A stretch of 64,000 bases of DNA, taken from positions 87,521,561 through 87,585,560 of the forward strand of contig NC_088775.1 in NCBI RefSeq assembly GCF_954871325.1. The letters are read 5' to 3'. The first letter of the stretch is position 1; every line of letters starts with the position of its first letter. A model generated the notes under the pieces. That model searched no databases. It was not told where the DNA came from and saw only the letters and a program-made list of their open reading frames with translations. This DNA comes from Gordionus sp. m RMFG-2023. Taxonomy: Eukaryota > Nematomorpha > Gordioida > Chordodea > Parachordodidae. Made by a program: the position numbers and the translations under genes. Below are positions 33,715-64,000 of this stretch, piece by piece.

Positions 33715-33830
33715 CAAAGTTAGGCCCGGTCCGTACCCGGCCCGAACGGGCTTCGGGCCGGGCTTGGGCCTAATTCTATTTAAAATAATTGGGTTCGGTT
33801 CTGGTCGGACTTTGGAAATTTAACAAAAAT
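33715..33830. mobile_element. Truncated copy of the TAGAGATCTGC hAT MITE
   Basis: Reads TAGAGATCTGCAAAGTTAGG and continues through the CCCGGCCCG and CTTCGGGCCGGG blocks of the complete copy at 25,696. It stops after about 115 bp, so the right half is missing. Confidence 0.7.
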
Positions 33831-33957
33831 CCTAGTTATTCATCGAGATATTGTAAAGTGGCTTAGACAGAGATTTATGGAGGTTGATTGGCAGGCTTTA
33901 GGGGAAATTTTTACTAAGCTTTGGTGCGTTGTAATTTTAATCTAGTGGTGTTAAAAA

Positions 33958-34843
33958 GGTATCACGTCAATTCGGCGAGGAAAATTGGATATGGCATCAA
34001 CAGCTGGCGTCAATTCGGTGAATATCAAATACAGTCCCAATTTATTAGTATACAAAAAGGATCATTAAGTAGAAGTCATGTTGAGGGTTGGTTATCAAAA
34101 ATAAAAAAAATTAATACTCTGATTTCTTTGATGGATCTATTTACCATGTTATAAGATGTGCTGATCTAAAAAAAATTTTATTAGAAGTAAGGAATTAACA
34201 AAAGGGAAGTCTCATGCTAGAGATTAAATTTTTTTATTGATATAAAGATAATAGCTAAGTATAAAAAATTTTAATTTGAAAGGAAATCACGAATTTAAAT
34301 TGCCACCAAGGAAAATGAAAATTTGAAATTTAGGTTAATAATTTAAAATTAATTATTTTAAAAAACTCTTGTGAACAGGGTTAAATCGGTTCAAGAATAT
34401 TATAACAGTTCGGTTAAGGTGATTTAAAATGAATATTTATTTTTTATGAACAATAAGAATTATTTTAAGGATTTTTAATAAATCTATTAAATGAGTCGGT
34501 CTTAAAGGAAAGACTAATTTTAAGTCAATAATTATTTTATAAATTAATACTATAGTTGAATATGATTGGAAAATTTAACCTCTAGCATGAGATTTCCCTA
34601 TTGTTAATTCCTTACTTCTAAAAAAATAAATCGATTTTTTTTGGTTCAAACATATCTTATGACATGGTAAATTGGTCCACCAAAGAAATCAGAGTATAAA
34701 TATTTGTTTATTAAATTAATTTTTTTTTTATAATTAACCCTCAACATGACTTCTATTTAATGATCATTTAGTTTTATACTAATATATTGCAACTGTCTTA
34801 AACACTCGCTGCTGAACGTCATGGGCCTAGTTGACGTGATACC
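33958..34843. repeat. Inverted repeat, arms about 265 bp, loop about 360 bp
   Basis: The left arm (33,958-34,222) begins GGTATCACGTCAA and ends CTCATGCTAGAG. The right arm (34,580-34,843) is its diverged reverse complement. Shared inside are AGAAGTCATGTTGAGGGTT, ACTCTGATTTCTTTG and AGAAGTAAGGAATTAACAA. Possibly a foldback or MULE-like element; no transposase is recognised. Confidence 0.65.
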
Positions 34844-35281
34844 TAGTATAGAGAGCTATAACAAATCAGTTTTTACTATAAAGTGAATTCGAGCAAACAT
34901 TTTATTTATTGATATAAAATATAAATGTAAGCCTTGCCCTTTCATACAGAATAACCCTAGCTCATATAGCATACATGCCTGTTTGCATTTTATCGAAATC
35001 CATAGCCCTTTTAAAATCAAATAAATTTAATAGATATTTTAAACATACACATATCTAGTTATTAGGCCTAATTGTCCTCACGATGATGGGGTCAAATTTT
35101 ATTATATTTAGCTAATAAAAGTATTAAAAAAAAATTGTATAAAAAGATATAAAAAAATAAAACTTATTACAATTCTTGGGAAAATTTTATGAAAATATAA
35201 ATATTATACATACTTCTTGTATATATAAACAGTAATCACAAAAGTCAAAAAATCTTGCTTTATTATATACGTTGTTAAAAT

Positions 35282-61400
<26,119 letters not shown>

Positions 61401-61744
61401 CTTCGAAATAATAAATTTTTTTTGTTTAAATTTCATCATAATATGAGTGGTATTGAAAAAAAAAATAGTAAAATGATAAAGTTCGGCAAATTATTTCTTT
61501 CCGAACCAAACCCGATTAAGTCCGAATTTTCAATTTCGGCCAGTGCTTGACCCAAAATTTTAAATCAAAGGTATATTTAAAATCATTGATTTTTTGATAA
61601 AAGTATTTTTAAAAAAAACACTTTTTTTTAAATTGTGGGACTTTTTTGTACAGATTTTTTTAAAGAAAAGTTGCATTTTATATAAAAAAGCGTTAAGGAG
61701 AATTACGTATAAAATTTTTATACCATCTTATTCTATGTAATATC

Positions 61745-63312
61745 CAGTGGCGTATCCAGGATTTTCTTATAGGGGGGGAAATAATTTTTTGGGGGCTTCG
61801 CCCCCTAACCCCTTTTAGCTGGCGAAGGCCAGCTTTTCCCCGGCCTTCGGCCGGGTCTTATTTAGCTATTTTATTAAATTATGAATAATTTAATAATAAT
61901 TATATTTCTATTTTTAACTATTATTTACTAATTCGTGCTTATGGATAGGATATTACAAGCCTCTTTTTTATTATTTCAAGTTAGGTATATTATATTTAAT
62001 AAAGTTTTTTTAAATGTAAAGGTTTTTTTAAATGTAAAGTTGAAATAAAGTGTAATGTCATTTTTTTTATAAAATTTGCTTTAAAAACTAGCCTCAGCTT
62101 AAATTCTCATACAATATAAGTAGAATATACTTTTTTTATTGAAAATACTAATAGTAGTTTAAAATATTGACTAGAAAATAATTAAATTAACAAGTTTTTT
62201 TAACTTCTTATCAAATACAAGATTTTTAATTATTTCGTTTGTCGTTGGAACCAAATCTCTGTGTATATTTAACAGAGCTAACCCATTTAGCCGAGATTCA
62301 GTACTTCGTAAATATGTTTTCAACCTTCTCAAGTTAGAAAAAGTCCTTTCATTCGTATATGTTGTAATAGGCAAACATGCAAGAATATAAAACAACTTCG
62401 AAATATTAGGAAATTGAGCCAAGGTTTCTTTACACCGATTGAGCGCATCAATAGCATGCTCGGGTAAAATAGCTAAACGTATAAATATTTGTACCACAAT
62501 TCGAATTCACTGATTAAATTTATTTCAGTATCAATCTCATAGGAATAAAATTTTTCTAAATATTTAATTTTACCAATAGTGGCATTCGAAAATGAAGAAG
62601 GATCTTTGGGTAATAAAACTTGAAGATTGCTAAAGACTTGTTTTTTATCTAAAACCCGTACTTTTATTTGCGATAAAAAAGTATCTAAGAATGGGATGAA
62701 AATGGATATTTTATAATATTCTTCAGTTGAGCCAATATTTATCTTCATCTCAATAATGGCCTAGGTGCTAGACGAGGTTTAATTAGTATTATATCATAAA
62801 ATTTAGCCTTCGATTCAACGTCTAGATAAATATTATGAAAATATTTATCTACATTCATTCTTATTGTATCTACCTGTTCATGTATATTTTCCGCCAAATC
62901 AATAACCTGAACCAAATCTAAATTTGGTTTTTGTAAATTTCTACAAAGTAGTGAGCTAAAAATAATTTATTGATGCAACTAGCAGCAATGATAAACTCTG
63001 ATTGATCAATTGAATTCAATAATGATATCGCTGCTAACGACACATTACTTTTTTTCATGCTCAGCCTTATTTATAAATTATCGTTTGATTTCAATCTCTT
63101 TGACTAAATATTTTTCCATTTTATTAATATTTTTGAATAATATGTTGGAAAATAGATATTCAAATATTTGTAAAATTTTGATTGGTGGGGGGGGGGGGGT
63201 TCTGGGGGGGGTGGGGGTAAAATTTTTATTAGCTTAAAATGATATTTATGAAAATAGTCAAATTTGCGATGGGGGGGGAATTTCCCCTTCCCCCCCATTG
63301 GTTACGCGCCTG
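61745..63312 (-). mobile_element. hAT element with broken transposase, perfect TSD GTAATATC
   Basis: Ends CAGTGGCGTATCCAGGA and GGTTACGCGCCTG. The flanks at 61,737-61,744 and 63,313-63,320 are both GTAATATC. The left end carries the hairpin GGGGGCTTCGCCCCC and CCGGCCTTCGGCCGG. The transposase C-terminus is on the minus strand, spread over several frames from about 63,060 to 62,171. Pieces include LLNSIDQSEFIIAAS, LQKPNLDLVQVIDLAENIHE, YKISIFIPFLDTFLSQIKVR and the dimerisation motif LPITTYTNERTFSNLRRLKT. This pattern matches ZMYM1/52K-repressor-like hAT proteins. The N-terminal zinc finger and first catalytic residues are absent, and frame shifts show it is inactive. Confidence 0.85.
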
Positions 63313-63327
63313 GTAATATCTTTTAAC

Positions 63328-63400
63328 CATAGGCGTAGCCAAAGGGGGGGGCAAGGGGAAATCCCCCCCTTCCTGAAATTTGGCTGTTCTACTAAATATC
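63328..63400. mobile_element. Terminus of a second CAGTGGCGTAGC-type element
   Basis: ATAGGCGTAGCCAAAGG, then a G-run and the C-rich TTCCCC/ATCCCC block, i.e. the terminus style of the preceding hAT family, 15 bp past its TSD. The other end was not found before the window closes. Confidence 0.5.
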
Positions 63401-64000
63401 ATTTTAAGTTAATAAAAAATGTCTCCCGCACACCCCATCCTTTAAAGTATACAATAAATTATTATAAACAAGAATTTAAGAGTTAAAAAATAACGACTAC
63501 GAGTCAAATTTTTAGAAAAAAAAACAAGGGAAATCTCAAAATAATTTTTATATCTAACATAGTTTATAGGGAAGGGAGGGGGGCATCTAATAGTGCCCCT
63601 TCTCTTTAGTAAAATCCTTGATATGCCTATATTTTCTACGTATTCTGTTTTAGTGAAATTCTAAATATGCCTATACATTCTACATATTAAAGAGGAATAC
63701 TTTCATATTATTTATTTAGTATGAAAATAATTTTAAACACACAAGATTAATGGGGCTTTGTGGACAAATAAAATCTGGAAAAATTCATTTTATTTTAAAA
63801 TATTTTAATGATTAAAATCTTATATATTTAATTTGATTTGTAATTGTTGAAATTTGCATTTTAAGATAGAATACTAAGTTATACACTCAAATATAAGATC
63901 AACTAAAATGGCGAAGGAAAAATTAATATTGAAGTTTAGGAAAGGTCGCCAAATAATTTTCACTTATTAAAATAGCTAAAATATGTTTATATATTAATGT
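63401..64000. other. A+T-rich sequence, presumably laminin intron
   Basis: No exon is seen. The L4 domain visible from 61,400 lacks its first residues and all upstream LE/LN domains. So the laminin gene should continue beyond this end and this stretch is probably intronic. Confidence 0.4.

Overview
The window is about 72% A+T eukaryotic DNA with short, intron-split exons and many mobile-element remnants. It is animal (metazoan) DNA: it carries a laminin alpha gene, a COP9 signalosome gene, a DMT/SLC35G-type transporter and a single-VWC-domain secreted protein. The last family is known mainly from arthropods, so an arthropod or related invertebrate is the best guess, but species or phylum cannot be fixed from sequence alone. 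No prokaryotic features, tRNAs or CRISPR arrays were seen.

Layout. (1) 1-6.2 kb: intergenic, with an intact non-autonomous hAT element (250-793) and other transposon debris. (2) 6,246-15,209, + strand: a five-exon SLC35G1-like transporter (582 aa). Its last intron (4.1 kb) holds nested MITEs and a LINE relic. (3) 17,246-24,577, - strand: a complete 14-exon gene for COP9 signalosome subunit 3 (392 aa). Its exons are so short and A+T-rich that open-reading-frame scanning does not show it. A 4.6 kb intron is filled by inverted hAT and MULE/FLYWCH-type remnants. (4) 25-28 kb: a hAT MITE with perfect target-site duplication, a direct repeat pair and an inserted 28S rRNA fragment. (5) 28,388-28,819, + strand: a three-exon SVWC gene, with a decayed tandem duplicate at 32.3-32.9 kb. 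(6) 35,282-61,400, - strand: the 3' part of a laminin alpha gene. I can join 41 exons with matching phases into 2,463 residues, from inside an L4 (laminin IV) domain through LE repeats, coiled coil and LG1-LG5 to the stop codon. Its 5' end lies outside the window. (7) 61.7-63.3 kb: a hAT element with perfect TSD and a broken transposase, then more hAT debris to the end.

The genes are functionally unrelated: membrane transport, cullin deneddylation, secreted defence-type peptide, basement membrane. What links the region is its load of DNA transposons. At least six of these have an 8-bp target-site duplication that can be read directly (four perfect, two with one mismatch), and several lie inside introns of genes whose splice phases remain intact.

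All exon models were built by eye from GT/AG sites, phase agreement and family resemblance. No alignment or database search was run.
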